A DNA stretch of 64,000 bases from positions 1 through 64,000 of the forward strand of contig PNMM01000002.1 in NCBI GenBank assembly GCA_013823625.1. Reading direction: 5' to 3'. Positions 42,604 through 52,922 of this stretch are shown here, piece after piece (within the stretch, counting starts at the first letter, position 1; each line of letters starts with the position of its first letter). This DNA comes from Microbacterium sp. GTDB lineage: Bacteria; Actinomycetota; Actinomycetes; Actinomycetales; Microbacteriaceae. Made by a program: the position numbers and the translations under genes. The notes under the pieces are model-generated. The model worked only from the letters and a program-made list of their open reading frames with translations, did not search any database and was not told where the DNA came from.

Positions 42604-43796
42604 GCCTCGGCCCTCTCAATCGAGCCCTCGATCGGAACCGCCACCATGACCGTCGTTCCTTCGGGCCCAGACCAGATTCTCACTCGGCCACCCGCCTGGG
42701 CGATGCGCTGCTCGATCGACATCCTGATGCCCAAACGATCGTGAGCAACCTCGTCGACCGCGAAACCGCGACCGTCGTCGACGACGAGCACGCTGAGCAC
42801 ACCGTCTCGAATGCCGGCAACAAGTTCAGCGCGATCGGTTCCCGCGTGTTTCACGACGTTGTCGAGGGCTGCCCGCACGGCACCGACGACAGCATGCCGT
42901 GTCGAGGCCGACACCTCAACGTCCAGAAGCTCCGTGCCGCTTACGTCAACGCGCACGCCGCTCCACTGATACTCGTGGGCGAGCTCGAGAAAGGCCCGGC
43001 GAAGTGCACTCGCGCTCGTCGTCCGTGGGGCTTCATCGGCCACGGTCATGGCCGACATCGCGGCAAGGTGCTCTGTCAACACTGTTCTGGTGCGGTCAGA
43101 GAGCACGCCCGGCGACCGAGCGAGAGCACTGAGGTCAGCCAGCACGGTGTCGTGCACGACGGCAGCCGCACGCTGCTCAAGCACGCGGCGGCGATCGGCA
43201 TCGACGAGCTCGGCGGTGGCCGACGTAAGCGATTGCAGTTGCCTTTCGGCCTGGCGTTGAGCAAGCGCAAGAGTCAGGTACGACACAAGAGAAATGCCGA
43301 AGACGATCGCGGGCCCCATGCCGGGCTGAACGCTACTGCCCGCGATCATGAGTCCGACAAAAAGACTCGATTGAGCAACGACGAACGCGATAATCGACCA
43401 CCACACACCGTTGATGGCACGGCCCGTGACCGCCCCGACGAGACACAGAGCGGTCGGAATGCGATTCAGCAGATAAGGGCCCGCATCGTCGAACTGCGGG
43501 TCAACCGCAAGAGCGATGATCGGAAAGACGATGGTGAGAACGGCACCGACGCCGACGAAAAGCGCTGCCGTCATCACCCCGGGGCGCCACAGCAACAGGA
43601 GGGCAAGGGCACCAATGCCGACGACAGGCGAGACGACGAGCAGCGCCTGCTCACCCAGGCCGCTCTCGATGAGCACGTCGACCACGATCGCGGCTACGAC
43701 GAGCGCACCAGTGGCTGCGATGACCCGCTGAGTGGTCGCTAGGGCGGAGACCGTCACGCGAGCCGCGACGGCACGAGGCAGGGCGACGCTGGTCAT
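42600..43796 (-). CDS. Membrane sensor histidine kinase (HisKA_3/HATPase), no adjacent regulator
   Basis: 398 residues. About six membrane helices to residue 185, a phosphoacceptor-like helix with AAAVVHDTVLADLSALA (His in VVHD, as in NarL-type kinases), then a HATPase fold: AALDNVVKHAGTD (N box) and VVDDGRGFAVD (G1), with GIRMSIEQRIAQAGG (G2-like). Kinases of this type phosphorylate LuxR-type response regulators, but none is encoded beside it: the neighbours are ispH and the coupled membrane protein. SD sequence GGGGGA precedes the ATG. Confidence 0.82.
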   Translation of the reverse strand: MTSVALPRAVAARVTVSALATTQRVIAATGALVVAAIVVDVLIESGLGEQALLVVSPVVGIGALALLLLWRPGVMTAALFVGVGAVLTIVFPIIALAVDPQFDDAGPYLLNRIPTALCLVGAVTGRAINGVWWSIIAFVVAQSSLFVGLMIAGSSVQPGMGPAIVFGISLVSYLTLALAQRQAERQLQSLTSATAELVDADRRRVLEQRAAAVVHDTVLADLSALARSPGVLSDRTRTVLTEHLAAMSAMTVADEAPRTTSASALRRAFLELAHEYQWSGVRVDVSGTELLDVEVSASTRHAVVGAVRAALDNVVKHAGTDRAELVAGIRDGVLSVLVVDDGRGFAVDEVAHDRLGIRMSIEQRIAQAGGRVRIWSGPEGTTVMVAVPIEGSIERAEA

Positions 43797-43834
43797 GCGA
43801 TCCCCCGGTTCATGCCGCGTCGTCGATTCCGGTG

Positions 43835-44911
43835 CTAGCTGCTGAGGCGTCCGCCGAGCGCTCGCTCGTCCATGTTGCCGTCTTTGTCGCGCCGCAGTTC
43901 TTTCGGCAGCGAGAACTGCAGGTCTTCTTCCGCTGTTTTGACCTCTTCAACGGCGTCGAATCCGGCGTCGCGCAAGTCGGCCAGCACTTGCTCAACGAGC
44001 ACTTCGGGCACACTGGCGCCACTCGTCACGCCAACGGATGCCACGCCCTCGAGCCACTCTTGCTTGATTTCGCTCGCGTAGTCGATGCGATACGCGGCCT
44101 TCGCGCCGTACTCCAGAGCGACCTCGACGAGGCGCACGCTGTTCGAGCTGTTGGCCGAGCCGACAACGATCACGAGATCGGTCTCGGGTGCGACCTTCTT
44201 GATGGCGACTTGGCGATTCTGCGTGGCATAGCAAATGTCATCGCTCGGGGGGTCTTGCAAGTGCGGGAATCGCGCGCGCAGGCGTCGCACGGTCTCCATG
44301 GTTTCGTCGACACTCAAGGTGGTCTGCGACAGCCAGATGAGTTCTTCGCCCTCGGGCACCTCAACGGTGTCGGCTTCTTCAGGGGTGCCGATGAGGATCA
44401 TGCGCTCGGGCGCGTGCCCCATCGTGCCCTCGACCTCTTCGTGACCCTCGTGGCCGATCAGCAAGATGCGGTAGTCCTGCTTCGAGAATCGCACGGCTTC
44501 GCGGTGCACCTTCGTCACGAGCGGGCACGTGGCATCGATCGCCTGCAGGTCACGGTCGGCGGCGCCCTGAACCACGGCGGGGCTCACGCCGTGCGCCGAA
44601 AAGACGATGTGTGACCCCGGAGGAACCTCGCCAACCTCGTCAACGAAGATCGCCCCCTGCTTCTCGAGCTCACTCACGACGTGCACGTTGTGCACGATTT
44701 GCTTGCGCACATAGACGGGAGCGCCGTATTGCTCGAGCGCTTTCTCGACGGCGATGACCGCGCGGTCAACGCCCGCGCAATAGCCGCGGGGCGCAGCCAG
44801 CAGAACGCGCTTGGGTCGGTCAACGGCCACGGGGACGAGTCGCTCGCGCCGCTGGGGAATGACGGGCGCGGTCAGGGTCGAGCCCAGGGCGCCGTTCGAG
44901 ATCGTGCTCAC
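43835..44911 (-). CDS. ispH: 4-hydroxy-3-methylbut-2-enyl diphosphate reductase
   Basis: 358 residues. The three cluster cysteines are in [10 protein letters not shown] (Cys45), DATCPLV (Cys129) and [11 protein letters not shown] (Cys227), with FSAHGVS (His) and HEEVEGTMG (catalytic Glu) in place. It makes IPP and DMAPP in the last step of the MEP pathway. GTG start with TAGACT six bases upstream. The N-terminus (about 30 residues, before [13 protein letters not shown]) is longer than in E. coli, as in other actinobacteria. Confidence 0.96.
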   Translation of the reverse strand: MSTISNGALGSTLTAPVIPQRRERLVPVAVDRPKRVLLAAPRGYCAGVDRAVIAVEKALEQYGAPVYVRKQIVHNVHVVSELEKQGAIFVDEVGEVPPGSHIVFSAHGVSPAVVQGAADRDLQAIDATCPLVTKVHREAVRFSKQDYRILLIGHEGHEEVEGTMGHAPERMILIGTPEEADTVEVPEGEELIWLSQTTLSVDETMETVRRLRARFPHLQDPPSDDICYATQNRQVAIKKVAPETDLVIVVGSANSSNSVRLVEVALEYGAKAAYRIDYASEIKQEWLEGVASVGVTSGASVPEVLVEQVLADLRDAGFDAVEEVKTAEEDLQFSLPKELRRDKDGNMDERALGGRLSS

Positions 44912-44917
44912 GCCCCC

Positions 44918-44923
44918 AGTCTA
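44918..44923 (-). promoter_or_regulatory. -10 box TAGACT before ispH
   Basis: Minus-strand TAGACT, then GGGGGC, then the GTG at 44911. Confidence 0.55.
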
Positions 44924-44965
44924 CGAGGGGCAGTCTGCGTATGCGCTTCGGCTGCGACGATTGCG

Positions 44966-45817
44966 CTATTCGACGTCGCGCCGCATCGTCGTGAGTGACG
45001 CCGCGACGATGAGCACGGCGGCGAGCGTCGCGAGCACGAGGCCGCCCTGCCACCAGAGCAAAGCATCCACGGTGGCCGAGGGCACGCTCGGGTCAAGAGC
45101 ACCTAGTGAACTGAGGATGCCCGCGCCGACGAGCGCGTCGGTCGCCGACCCCGGCAAGAAGCGACCGATCGAGGCCGACCACTCCCACACGCTGGCCACG
45201 AGGCGCAGAATCGGCTCGACGAACTGTGTAAAGGCGAGCACGATGACGATCGCCGCAATCTGGCTCGTGAGCAGCGCCCCGAGGCCGAGGCCCAGCAGCG
45301 ACCACAACGCCGTCGCCAACAGCGTGCGCAGCAGCACCGCAATCACTTCGGGCTCGCCGAGCGCTGTGGGCTCGCCGAGGGCAGCAAGCACGGGCGCCCC
45401 GAGGCCCACCGAGCCCACGAGCCCCACGACGCCGTAAACGACGCCCATGGCGGCGGCAACGATGGCCTTCGCGGCGAGCACGATTCCGCGCCGCGGTTGC
45501 GCGAGCACCGTGGAGGTGAGCGTGCCGTGGCGCCACTCGGTTGTCGCCAGCAGCGCGCCAAACAACAGCGGAATCACGAGGCCCACGGCCGTCACACTGC
45601 TGTAGACAAGGTTGGCGGCGACAACCGGGTCAAGCTCGGGCGCCGGAGCACCCGTGCCGGCACCCGCGAGTTGCGCGCCGAGATCGCTGAAGAAGAACGC
45701 GAGCGCAGCAGCCGTGAAGCCCACGTAGACGACCATGATGAGGGCGAGCAGCCACCACGAGTTCAGCGAAAAGACCTTGGAGAACTCTGACGCCGTGGCA
45801 CGCAGTAGGGCGGTCAT
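44966..45817 (-). CDS. ABC-2 type transporter permease
   Basis: 283 residues with six predicted helices: one near the N-terminus (WWLLALIMVVYVGFTAAALAF), then a large extracytoplasmic loop with Ala/Gly/Pro, and five more toward the C-terminus (IPLLFGALLATTEWRHGTL is the conserved TEWRHGT stretch of ABC-2 permeases). Paired with the ATPase gene just upstream, whose stop overlaps its ATG. Probably exports a peptide, antibiotic or lipid. Confidence 0.9.
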   Translation of the reverse strand: MTALLRATASEFSKVFSLNSWWLLALIMVVYVGFTAAALAFFFSDLGAQLAGAGTGAPAPELDPVVAANLVYSSVTAVGLVIPLLFGALLATTEWRHGTLTSTVLAQPRRGIVLAAKAIVAAAMGVVYGVVGLVGSVGLGAPVLAALGEPTALGEPEVIAVLLRTLLATALWSLLGLGLGALLTSQIAAIVIVLAFTQFVEPILRLVASVWEWSASIGRFLPGSATDALVGAGILSSLGALDPSVPSATVDALLWWQGGLVLATLAAVLIVAASLTTMRRDVE

Positions 45818-46743
45818 GCGGCACTCCCCTCGGCCGCGGCGGGCGCCGGTGGTGCTTCATCCGCCGTGAGCGAGAGAAACACCGACTCGAGGCCGTCAGA
45901 CTCGTCACTCAAGTGCGTGAGCGCGAGGCCCGCGTCACGCGCAACCTCCCCCGTTCGCACAACGTCGAGGCCGAGCACCACGAGACCCGCGCTGCCGAGC
46001 TCGACCGTGGCGCCGGCGCGCGTGAGGGCATCCGTCAGCGCGGCACGATCGGAGGCATCGACGCGCACGCGCGATGTTCCGCTCTCGAGGGTCGCGAGCG
46101 GCCCGTCAAAAACGACGCGGCCATGACGGATGACCACGACATCATCAACCGTCTGCTGCACTTCGCTCAGCACGTGTGACGAGAGCAGCACGGTGCGGCC
46201 TTCGGCGGCGAGCGAGCGCAGCAGCGAGCGCATCCAGCGAATGCCATCAGGGTCGAGCCCGTTGATGGGTTCATCGAGCACGAGCGCATCAGGATTGCCC
46301 AGCAGAGCGCTCGCGAGCCCGAGTCTCTGCCGCATGCCGAGCGAATAGCCGCCCACAGCGCGCCGACCCGCCTCGCTGAGCCCCACCATGTCGAGCACGG
46401 TGTCAACGCGAGCGCGACTGATGCCCGCCGAGATCGCGAGGGTCAGAAGATGGTTGCGACCGCTGCGGCCGGGGTGAAAGACGTCGGCTGACAACGAACT
46501 GCCCACCCGATGGAAAGGGGCGTCGAGGTCACGGTAGCGCTGGCCGTCGACGAGAGCAGAACCCGCCGTGGCGCGATTGAGGCCCAGCAGAATGCGCAAC
46601 GTTGAGGTCTTGCCGGCTCCGTTCGGGCCGAGAAAGCCCGTGACGCGCCCGGGCGATGCCTGAAACGAAACGTCGCGCAACGCGGTGACGTCGCCGTAGA
46701 CCTTCGTGAGCGAGTCGATCGTGAGCGGAGTAGGCGTGACCAT
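45814..46743 (-). CDS. ABC transporter ATP-binding protein
   Basis: 309 residues. Walker A GPNGAGKTS (about 36-44), signature YSLGMRQRLG (about 141), Walker B ALVLDEPINGLDPDG and H-loop LLSSHVLSEV, of the DRA/ABC-2 ATPase class. The C-terminal 80 residues (RVRVDASDRAALTDALTRAG) form the usual regulatory extension. Divergent from xseA with 83 bp between; an SD (AGGAG) precedes the ATG. Confidence 0.93.
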   Translation of the reverse strand: MVTPTPLTIDSLTKVYGDVTALRDVSFQASPGRVTGFLGPNGAGKTSTLRILLGLNRATAGSALVDGQRYRDLDAPFHRVGSSLSADVFHPGRSGRNHLLTLAISAGISRARVDTVLDMVGLSEAGRRAVGGYSLGMRQRLGLASALLGNPDALVLDEPINGLDPDGIRWMRSLLRSLAAEGRTVLLSSHVLSEVQQTVDDVVVIRHGRVVFDGPLATLESGTSRVRVDASDRAALTDALTRAGATVELGSAGLVVLGLDVVRTGEVARDAGLALTHLSDESDGLESVFLSLTADEAPPAPAAAEGSAA

Positions 46744-46826
46744 GAGGCTCCTGAGCTACGCGCGCCGCGGTATCGGCGCTGTCGACTACCCTGGCGAAGG
46801 CCGCCGATCGACGCAAGGAGGGCACC

Positions 46827-48065
46827 GTGACTGACGCTCCGTCAAGCGCCGATTCCCCCTGGGCCGTCGGGCAGCTGTCGACCAAGATCAAGGAGTACAT
46901 CGACCGACTCGGTCAGGTGTGGGTCGAGGGCGAGATCGCTCAGTGGGGCGTCTCGGGCGGCAACGTCTACGGCAAGCTCAAAGACGTCAGTGACGATGCG
47001 ACCGTGTCGTTCGTCATCTGGTCGTCAGTGCGCTCGACCTTGCCTGACGGGCTTGGTCAGGGCGACCGCGTCACGGCGCTCGTCAAGGCCAACTGGTGGG
47101 TCAAGGGCGGCACGCTCACGATGCAGGTCTCGCAGATGCGGCGCGTCGGCCTCGGCGATTTGCTCGAACGGATCGAACGGCTGCGCGCCACGCTCGCCGC
47201 CGAAGGCCTCTTCGCGCCGGAGCGCAAGAAGCCCCTGCCGTTCTTGCCCCAGTGCATCGGCCTCGTGACCGGTAAAGACAGCGACGCCGAGAAAGACGTC
47301 ATCCGCAACGCTCAGTTGCGCTGGCCCTCGGTGCAGTTTCGGGTTGTGCACGCTGCCGTGCAGGGCGACAAGGCGGTTGCCGAGGTTACGGCGGGCATCC
47401 GTCAGCTCGATGCTGACCCCGAGGTCGACGTCATCATCGTTGCGCGCGGGGGTGGCGACTTTCAGAACCTGCTGCCATTCAGCGACGAGAGCCTCGTGCG
47501 GGCCGCGGCCACGTGCGAGACGCCCCTCGTGAGCGCTATCGGGCACGAGAATGACCGACCCCTGCTCGACGAGGTTGCCGATCTTCGTGCCTCGACGCCG
47601 ACCGATGCTGCCAAGCGCGTGGTTCCTGACGTGAGCGACGAGCTCGCCCGCGTGCAGCAAGTGCGAGCACGCATGCTCACGCGCGTGACGGGAGCGATTG
47701 CAACCGAGGTTGATCGCTTGGCCTCGATTCGGTCGCGGCCCGCCCTCGCCTCAGCCGACTGGATTATCGAGTCGCGCGCCGACGAGCTCACGCGCTCTGT
47801 TGCCCGTGGTGTCGAACTGACGACGCGCCTGCTCGAGCGCGCCCATCTCGAGACCGACGAGCGACGACGGCAGCTTCGCGCGCTCTCTCCGCAACGCACG
47901 CTCGACCGTGGCTATGCCATCGCGCAGACGGCCACGGGTGACATCGTGCGATCGGCAGCCCTCGTCAACCCGGGCACCGCTCTCGTGCTCACGCTCGCCG
48001 ACGGTCGACTCGCGGCGACGGCCGACGGCCTCGCTCCCACGCAGTCTGAAGAAAGGCCCGCTTAA
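46827..48065 (+). CDS. xseA: Exodeoxyribonuclease VII large subunit
   Basis: 412 residues. N-terminal OB fold ([22 protein letters not shown]), then the catalytic domain with [36 protein letters not shown] and [28 protein letters not shown], and a C-terminal coiled coil that binds XseB. GTG start behind AAGGAGG. ExoVII degrades single-stranded DNA from both ends. xseB begins one base after its stop. Confidence 0.96.
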   Translation: MTDAPSSADSPWAVGQLSTKIKEYIDRLGQVWVEGEIAQWGVSGGNVYGKLKDVSDDATVSFVIWSSVRSTLPDGLGQGDRVTALVKANWWVKGGTLTMQVSQMRRVGLGDLLERIERLRATLAAEGLFAPERKKPLPFLPQCIGLVTGKDSDAEKDVIRNAQLRWPSVQFRVVHAAVQGDKAVAEVTAGIRQLDADPEVDVIIVARGGGDFQNLLPFSDESLVRAAATCETPLVSAIGHENDRPLLDEVADLRASTPTDAAKRVVPDVSDELARVQQVRARMLTRVTGAIATEVDRLASIRSRPALASADWIIESRADELTRSVARGVELTTRLLERAHLETDERRRQLRALSPQRTLDRGYAIAQTATGDIVRSAALVNPGTALVLTLADGRLAATADGLAPTQSEERPA

Positions 48066-48066
48066 C

Positions 48067-48294
48067 ATGAGTGACATGACCGCCTCTGACTCGCCCCCCG
48101 TCGCTGACTTGAGCTACGAGCAAGCGCGCGACGAACTCGTGCGAGTGGTGACCGAGCTCGAGCAGGGCGGGGCCACGCTCGAGCAGTCCATCGCGCTGTG
48201 GGAGCGCGGCGAGGCCCTTGCCCGGCGCTGCGAAGAGTGGCTCATCGGCGCGAAAGAGCGCCTCGACGCGGCCCGCGCTGCTGCCGAAGGCTGA
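48067..48294 (+). CDS. xseB: Exodeoxyribonuclease VII small subunit
   Basis: 75 residues, the normal length. [39 protein letters not shown] contains the family pattern SFEEALxELExIVxxLExGxLxLExSLxxxExG. It wraps around the XseA coiled coil. Located directly behind xseA and five bases before the DUF4245 gene. Confidence 0.96.
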   Translation: MSDMTASDSPPVADLSYEQARDELVRVVTELEQGGATLEQSIALWERGEALARRCEEWLIGAKERLDAARAAAEG

Positions 48295-48299
48295 GCAAA

Positions 48300-48914
48300 A
48301 TGACCAACTCGCCCTCCGAACCCGGCGCCGAAACCCCGCAGCAAAAGGCCGACCGCATCGCCGAGGCTCGTCGCACGCGCCGTGCCAACCAGACCGTGCG
48401 CAACCTCATCGGTTCGCTCATTGCGTCTCTCGCCATCGTGCTGTTTCTCGTGCTCGTGGTCGTTCGGCCTGATCCGGCGCCACTCACCGTCGACTACCTC
48501 GCTGCCGCCGCCGAGGCTGAAGCAAGTTTGGGCACCGCGGTCATCGCCCCCATCGTGCCCCCGACGTGGAGCGCGAATCGCGCCGAGCTCGCCGGCTCGG
48601 GGGGCGTCGACGAGTGGGCCGTGGGGTTCATCACCGAGAACCGCACTTTTCTGGGTCTATTGCAGGGCTTCACCGACGAGCAGAGTTGGCTGCGCGATGC
48701 GCTGCGCGACCCCGGCGAAGGGGAAAGTGTGCGTATCGCCGGTGTTGAGTGGCAGCGGTACGACCGACGCGGCGTCGAGGGCGTGGGCTTGCGCGAGATC
48801 GCACTCGTGACGAGCACGGCCGACAGCACGGTCGTGCTCTACGGCACCGCGAGCGACGCCGACCTTGAGGTGCTCGCGAACGCCGTCGCGGCCGAGTTAC
48901 CCGCGGCTGACTAG
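48300..48914 (+). CDS. DUF4245 family membrane protein
   Basis: 204 residues: basic N-terminus, one membrane helix (about 39-59, IGSLIASLAIVLFLVLVVV) and an extracytoplasmic domain (PPTWSANRAELAGSGGV, WAVGFITENRTFLGLLQG, VEWQRYDRR). DUF4245 genes usually follow xseAB in actinobacteria, as here. Function unknown. Confidence 0.92.
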   Translation: MTNSPSEPGAETPQQKADRIAEARRTRRANQTVRNLIGSLIASLAIVLFLVLVVVRPDPAPLTVDYLAAAAEAEASLGTAVIAPIVPPTWSANRAELAGSGGVDEWAVGFITENRTFLGLLQGFTDEQSWLRDALRDPGEGESVRIAGVEWQRYDRRGVEGVGLREIALVTSTADSTVVLYGTASDADLEVLANAVAAELPAAD

Positions 48915-48922
48915 GCGCAGAC

Positions 48923-48952
48923 TACGCTCGGGGATGCACTTCTCACCCCGAG
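48923..48952 (+). promoter_or_regulatory. Promoter and inverted repeat before carbonic anhydrase gene
   Basis: A possible -10 box TACGCT (48923-48928) overlaps a perfect inverted repeat, CTCGGGG (48927-48933) and CCCCGAG (48946-48952), 16 bp before the ATG. It could be an operator or an early hairpin in the leader. Confidence 0.35.
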
Positions 48953-48968
48953 TCCGCCCAGGAGCCCC

Positions 48969-49628
48969 ATGCCCACCGAACGCCGCACTCCCGACCAGGT
49001 CTGGCGTGAGATGCAGCGGGGCAACGCGCGATTCGTGTCGGGTGAGCCACAGCATCCCCGACAAGATGTCGACCGGCGCGCCGAGCTTGCCGGGCACCAG
49101 TCACCGCACGCGGCGCTGTTTGGCTGCAGCGACTCGAGACTCGCGGCCGAGATCATCTTCGACAAGGGCTTGGGCGACCTCTTCGTGGTGCGCAACGCCG
49201 GTCAGGTCATCAGCGACAGCGTCATCGGTTCACTGGAATACGCGGTGGCCGTCTTGAAGGTTCCGCTCATTCTCGTGCTGGGCCACGATGAGTGCGGGGC
49301 CGTTGACGCCGCCATCGCGGCCGATGATCCTGACGTTGCACCGCTGCCCCCGCACATTCACCGCCTCGTCGAGCAGATCATGCCCGCCGTCGAGCGCGTG
49401 CGGCACGCTGGGCTCGCGAGCGGCAACAAGACGATCGACCCGCTCGAAGTGGCTCGTGAACACTTGCGTGACACCGTCAGCGCGCTCTTTACGGCGAGCG
49501 AGCTCATCAGTGATGAGGTTGCGGCCGGTACGCTGGCCGTTGTTGGGGCGAACTACCGTCTTCGTGAGGGCAGAGTCGTTCCCGATGTCGTCGTCGGCCA
49601 GCTGTCGACCGCACCCGGTGCGGCGTGA
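48969..49628 (+). CDS. Beta-class carbonic anhydrase
   Basis: 219 residues. Zinc ligands and the catalytic dyad are in GCSDSRL (Cys53, Asp55, Arg57) and LGHDECGAV (His106, Cys109). The RNAGQVIS and [10 protein letters not shown] regions are typical of beta-CAs. It interconverts CO2 and bicarbonate. No signal peptide, so cytoplasmic. Between DUF4245 and fumC, as often seen in Microbacteriaceae-type neighbourhoods. Confidence 0.95.
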   Translation: MPTERRTPDQVWREMQRGNARFVSGEPQHPRQDVDRRAELAGHQSPHAALFGCSDSRLAAEIIFDKGLGDLFVVRNAGQVISDSVIGSLEYAVAVLKVPLILVLGHDECGAVDAAIAADDPDVAPLPPHIHRLVEQIMPAVERVRHAGLASGNKTIDPLEVAREHLRDTVSALFTASELISDEVAAGTLAVVGANYRLREGRVVPDVVVGQLSTAPGAA

Positions 49629-49698
49629 GCGGGTCGCCCGCCACCGCGACCTCCCCGTGACCCTGCACCACCACCGTGAGATTCGAAGGACACCTCTC

Positions 49699-51096
49699 GT
49701 GAGCACTGACGCCGACTTCCGCATCGAACACGACACCATGGGCGAGGTGCGCGTACCGCGCAGCGCTCTGTATCGCGCGCAAACGCAGCGCGCCGTCGAG
49801 AACTTTCCCATCTCGGGCTCGGGCCTCGAGAGCGGCCAGATCGTCGCTCTCGCCCAGATCAAGCGCGCGGCGGCCATCGTCAACGCCGAATTGGGCATTC
49901 TCGACGCAGCGCTCGCCCAGGCCATCGTGGGTGCCGCCGACCAGATCATTGGCGGAGCACACCACGACCAATTTCCGGTCGACACCTACCAGACCGGTTC
50001 GGGCACCTCATCGAACATGAACATGAACGAGGTGCTCGCGACGCTCGCGACGACGGATGCCCTCGCCGTGCACCCCAACGACCACGTCAACGCCTCGCAG
50101 TCGTCGAACGATGTCTTTCCGACGTCGGTACACCTCGCAGTGACCTCGGCGCTGCTGAGCGACCTCATTCCCGCGCTCGAGCACCTCGCTGACGCCCTCG
50201 AGGTCAAAGCCGAGCTGTGGAAGACGGCCGTCAAGGCGGGCCGCACCCACTTGATGGACGCCACCCCCGTCACGCTCGGCCAAGAGTTCGCGGGCTACGC
50301 CCGCCAGGTTCGCTTGGGCATTGCGCGCGTGCAGTCGACGATCGAGCGCGTCGCCGAAGTACCGCTCGGTGGCACCGCCACGGGAACGGGCATCAACACT
50401 CCGCTCGGGTTCTCGCAGAAGGTCATTGCCGAACTCGCACACTCGACCGGCCTCCCCATCACCGAGGCGCTCGACCACTTCGAAGCCCAGGGCGCGCGCG
50501 ACGGCCTCGTCGAGGCATCCGGTGCGCTCCGCGTGCTTGCGGTGTCGCTCACCAAGATCTGCAACGACATTCGCTGGATGGGCTCGGGCCCCAACACGGG
50601 CCTTGCCGAACTGCACATTCCCGACCTTCAGCCCGGCTCATCGATCATGCCCGGCAAGGTCAACCCCGTCGTGCCCGAGGCCGTGCTCATGGTCTGCGCG
50701 CGCGTGATCGGCAACGATGCGACCATCGCGTGGGCGGGGGCCTCGGGTTCGTTCGAGCTCAACGTCGCGATTCCCGTTATGGGCACGTCGCTTCTCGAGT
50801 CGATTCGTTTGCTCGCGAACTCCACGCGCGTACTTGCCGACAAGACGGTGACCGGTCTCGAAGCCAATCTCGATCGTGCCCGTTCGCTCGCCGAGAGTTC
50901 TCCGGCGATCGTCACGCCCCTCAACCGAGTGATCGGCTACGAGGCCGCGGCCAAGATCGCCAAGCACTCGGTCGCCAAGGGCATGACGATTCGCGAGGCG
51001 GTCATTGACCTCGGTTTCGTCGAGCGCGGGGACGTCACGCTCGAGCAGCTCGACAGCGCGCTTGACGTGCTGAAGATGACCGCGCCGGGCCTCTAG
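49699..51096 (+). CDS. fumC: Class II fumarate hydratase
   Basis: 465 residues. Signatures: [36 protein letters not shown] (His of the B site region), [17 protein letters not shown] and [12 protein letters not shown], the loop carrying the catalytic Ser. It converts fumarate to malate in the TCA cycle. GTG start preceded by GAAGGA. The Gly-Ser-Ser-x-x-Met-Pro-x-Lys signature is intact. Confidence 0.97.
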   Translation: MSTDADFRIEHDTMGEVRVPRSALYRAQTQRAVENFPISGSGLESGQIVALAQIKRAAAIVNAELGILDAALAQAIVGAADQIIGGAHHDQFPVDTYQTGSGTSSNMNMNEVLATLATTDALAVHPNDHVNASQSSNDVFPTSVHLAVTSALLSDLIPALEHLADALEVKAELWKTAVKAGRTHLMDATPVTLGQEFAGYARQVRLGIARVQSTIERVAEVPLGGTATGTGINTPLGFSQKVIAELAHSTGLPITEALDHFEAQGARDGLVEASGALRVLAVSLTKICNDIRWMGSGPNTGLAELHIPDLQPGSSIMPGKVNPVVPEAVLMVCARVIGNDATIAWAGASGSFELNVAIPVMGTSLLESIRLLANSTRVLADKTVTGLEANLDRARSLAESSPAIVTPLNRVIGYEAAAKIAKHSVAKGMTIREAVIDLGFVERGDVTLEQLDSALDVLKMTAPGL

Positions 51097-51190
51097 CCTC
51101 GGGGCATGCACGAGGCCACGGGAGTGGCCCGAGCGACGAGCGCATGGCCGTGTGCCGATGGGAACGTCTCCTGAGGGCTCGCACCCCGCG

Positions 51191-51196
51191 TACAGT
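51191..51196 (+). promoter_or_regulatory. -10 box TACAGT before winged-helix gene
   Basis: TACAGT, then GGGCGC, then the GTG at 51203. Confidence 0.55.
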
Positions 51197-51202
51197 GGGC
51201 GC

Positions 51203-51484
51203 GTGGCTGAGTGGACCTTTTTGACCAATCACTCGCACGTGCTCGTGTGCCTTGCCGACGACCCCGCGTTGCGCATTCGCGACATCGCCGTGCGCGTGGG
51301 AATCACCGAGCGCGCCACGCAGCGCATCGTGGCCGAGCTCGTCGCGAGCGGCTATCTCGAGAAAGAGCGCGATGGGCGCCGGAATCGCTATCGCGTCGCG
51401 ACCGATCGGCCCCTGCGGCACCCGCTCGAGCGCTCACACACCATCGGCGATTTGCTCTCTGCCGTCGCCGAGCGCACCGACTAA
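51203..51484 (+). CDS. Small winged-helix (ArsR/MarR-like) transcriptional regulator
   Basis: 93 residues, almost all winged helix: FLTNHSHVLVCLADDPALRIRDIAVRVGITERATQRIVAELVASGYLEKERDGRRNRYRV. The wing is complete, and a short C-terminal helix follows. No effector domain and no metal-binding Cys. It may regulate itself or a distant gene; it stands alone, convergent with phoH across 85 bp. Confidence 0.84.
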   Translation: MAEWTFLTNHSHVLVCLADDPALRIRDIAVRVGITERATQRIVAELVASGYLEKERDGRRNRYRVATDRPLRHPLERSHTIGDLLSAVAERTD

Positions 51485-51569
51485 CGCAGCACGTTGCCGC
51501 GGCGCTAGCCGCGTGGCCCGAGCGCCGCGACGCCAGCCGCTCAGCACCAGCGCCGCGGCGACGGATGCT

Positions 51570-52922
51570 CTACGCCAGCTCGTTGCCCTCGAGCAGCTCG
51601 GTCACGAGCGCGGCAATCGCACTGCGCTCAGAGCGCGTGAGCGTCATGTGCCCGAACAGAGCGTGGCCCTTGAGCGTCTCGATCACGCTCGCAACGCCGT
51701 CGTGGCGCCCCACGCGCAGATTGTCGCGCTGAGCAACGTCGTGCGTCAGCACGACCTTCGAGTTCTGGCCGATGCGGCTCAGCACGGTCAACAGCACGTT
51801 GCGCTCAAGCGACTGCGCTTCGTCAACGATCACGAAGGCGTCGTGCAATGACCGACCGCGAATGTGCGTGAGCGGCAAAACCTCGAGCAACCCGCGGTCG
51901 ATGACCTCGTCGAGCACGTTCTGCGACACGACCGAGCCGAGCGTGTCGAACGTGGCTTGCGCCCAGGGGTTCATCTTCTCGCTCGCATCACCCGGCAGGT
52001 ACCCGAGCTCTTGGCCGCCCACCGCGTACAGCGGGCGGAACACCATGATCTTGCGCTGCTGCTGCCGCTCAAGAACGGCCTCGAGGCCCGCACACAGCGC
52101 GAGCGCCGACTTGCCCGTGCCGGCGCGGCCACCGAGCGAGACGATGCCGACCTGGGGGTCCATGAGCAAGTCGATCGCGAGGCGCTGCTCGGCTGAGCGG
52201 CCGTGCAAGCCGAAGATGTCGCGATCCCCGCGCACGAGAGCGATTTCGTCGTCACCGACGACACGACCGAGGGCCGAGCCACGGTCACTGTGGATCACGA
52301 GAGAGGTGTTGATGGGCAGTTCGCGCACCACGGGCGACCGCAACACCTCGCGGTCGTAGAGCGTGGCCATTTCGTCGCTCGAGAGGCGAACATCCGCCAT
52401 GCCCGTCCAGCCACTGTCGACCGCGAGCTCGGCGCGGTACTCCTCGGCGGCAAGGCCGAGCGAGGCGGCCTTGACCCGCAGCGGTAGGTCTTTCGACACC
52501 ACCGTCACGTCGAGGCCTTCGGCCGCGAGATTCATGGCGACCGCGAGAATGCGCGAGTCGTTGTCGTTCAGCTGCAGGCCGCTCGGCAAGACGGCCTGAC
52601 TCGAGTGGTTGAGCTCAACGCGCAACGAGCCTCCGGCCTCGCCGACCGAGATCGGAAAGTCGAGACGCTCGTGCTGCACGCGCAAGTCATCGAGGTTGCG
52701 CAAGGCCTTGCGCGCGAAGTACCCAATCTCGGGGTCGTTGCGTTTCGCCTCAAGCTCGGCAATCACGACAACCGGCAGCACAACCGCGTGCTCAGCGAAA
52801 CGGAAGAGCGCCGTCGGATCACTCAGTAGAACCGAGGTATCGAGCACATACGTGCGCTGCGCGACCTCGCTCTCGTCACTCGTGTTCGACGGGTTCTGAC
52901 GGGAGGTCTTCGCAGCGGCCAC
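51570..52922 (-). CDS. PIN-PhoH family ATPase/ribonuclease
   Basis: 450 residues. An N-terminal PIN domain ([50 protein letters not shown] with the acidic nuclease residues) is joined to a PhoH RecA-like ATPase ([12 protein letters not shown] Walker [11 protein letters not shown] Walker B). PhoH2 proteins of this plan act as ATP-dependent RNA helicase-ribonucleases. GTG start. A structured leader lies upstream. In mycobacteria a small antitoxin ORF precedes phoH2; here only a 24-codon frame is seen. Confidence 0.94.
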   Translation of the reverse strand: MAAAKTSRQNPSNTSDESEVAQRTYVLDTSVLLSDPTALFRFAEHAVVLPVVVIAELEAKRNDPEIGYFARKALRNLDDLRVQHERLDFPISVGEAGGSLRVELNHSSQAVLPSGLQLNDNDSRILAVAMNLAAEGLDVTVVSKDLPLRVKAASLGLAAEEYRAELAVDSGWTGMADVRLSSDEMATLYDREVLRSPVVRELPINTSLVIHSDRGSALGRVVGDDEIALVRGDRDIFGLHGRSAEQRLAIDLLMDPQVGIVSLGGRAGTGKSALALCAGLEAVLERQQQRKIMVFRPLYAVGGQELGYLPGDASEKMNPWAQATFDTLGSVVSQNVLDEVIDRGLLEVLPLTHIRGRSLHDAFVIVDEAQSLERNVLLTVLSRIGQNSKVVLTHDVAQRDNLRVGRHDGVASVIETLKGHALFGHMTLTRSERSAIAALVTELLEGNELA

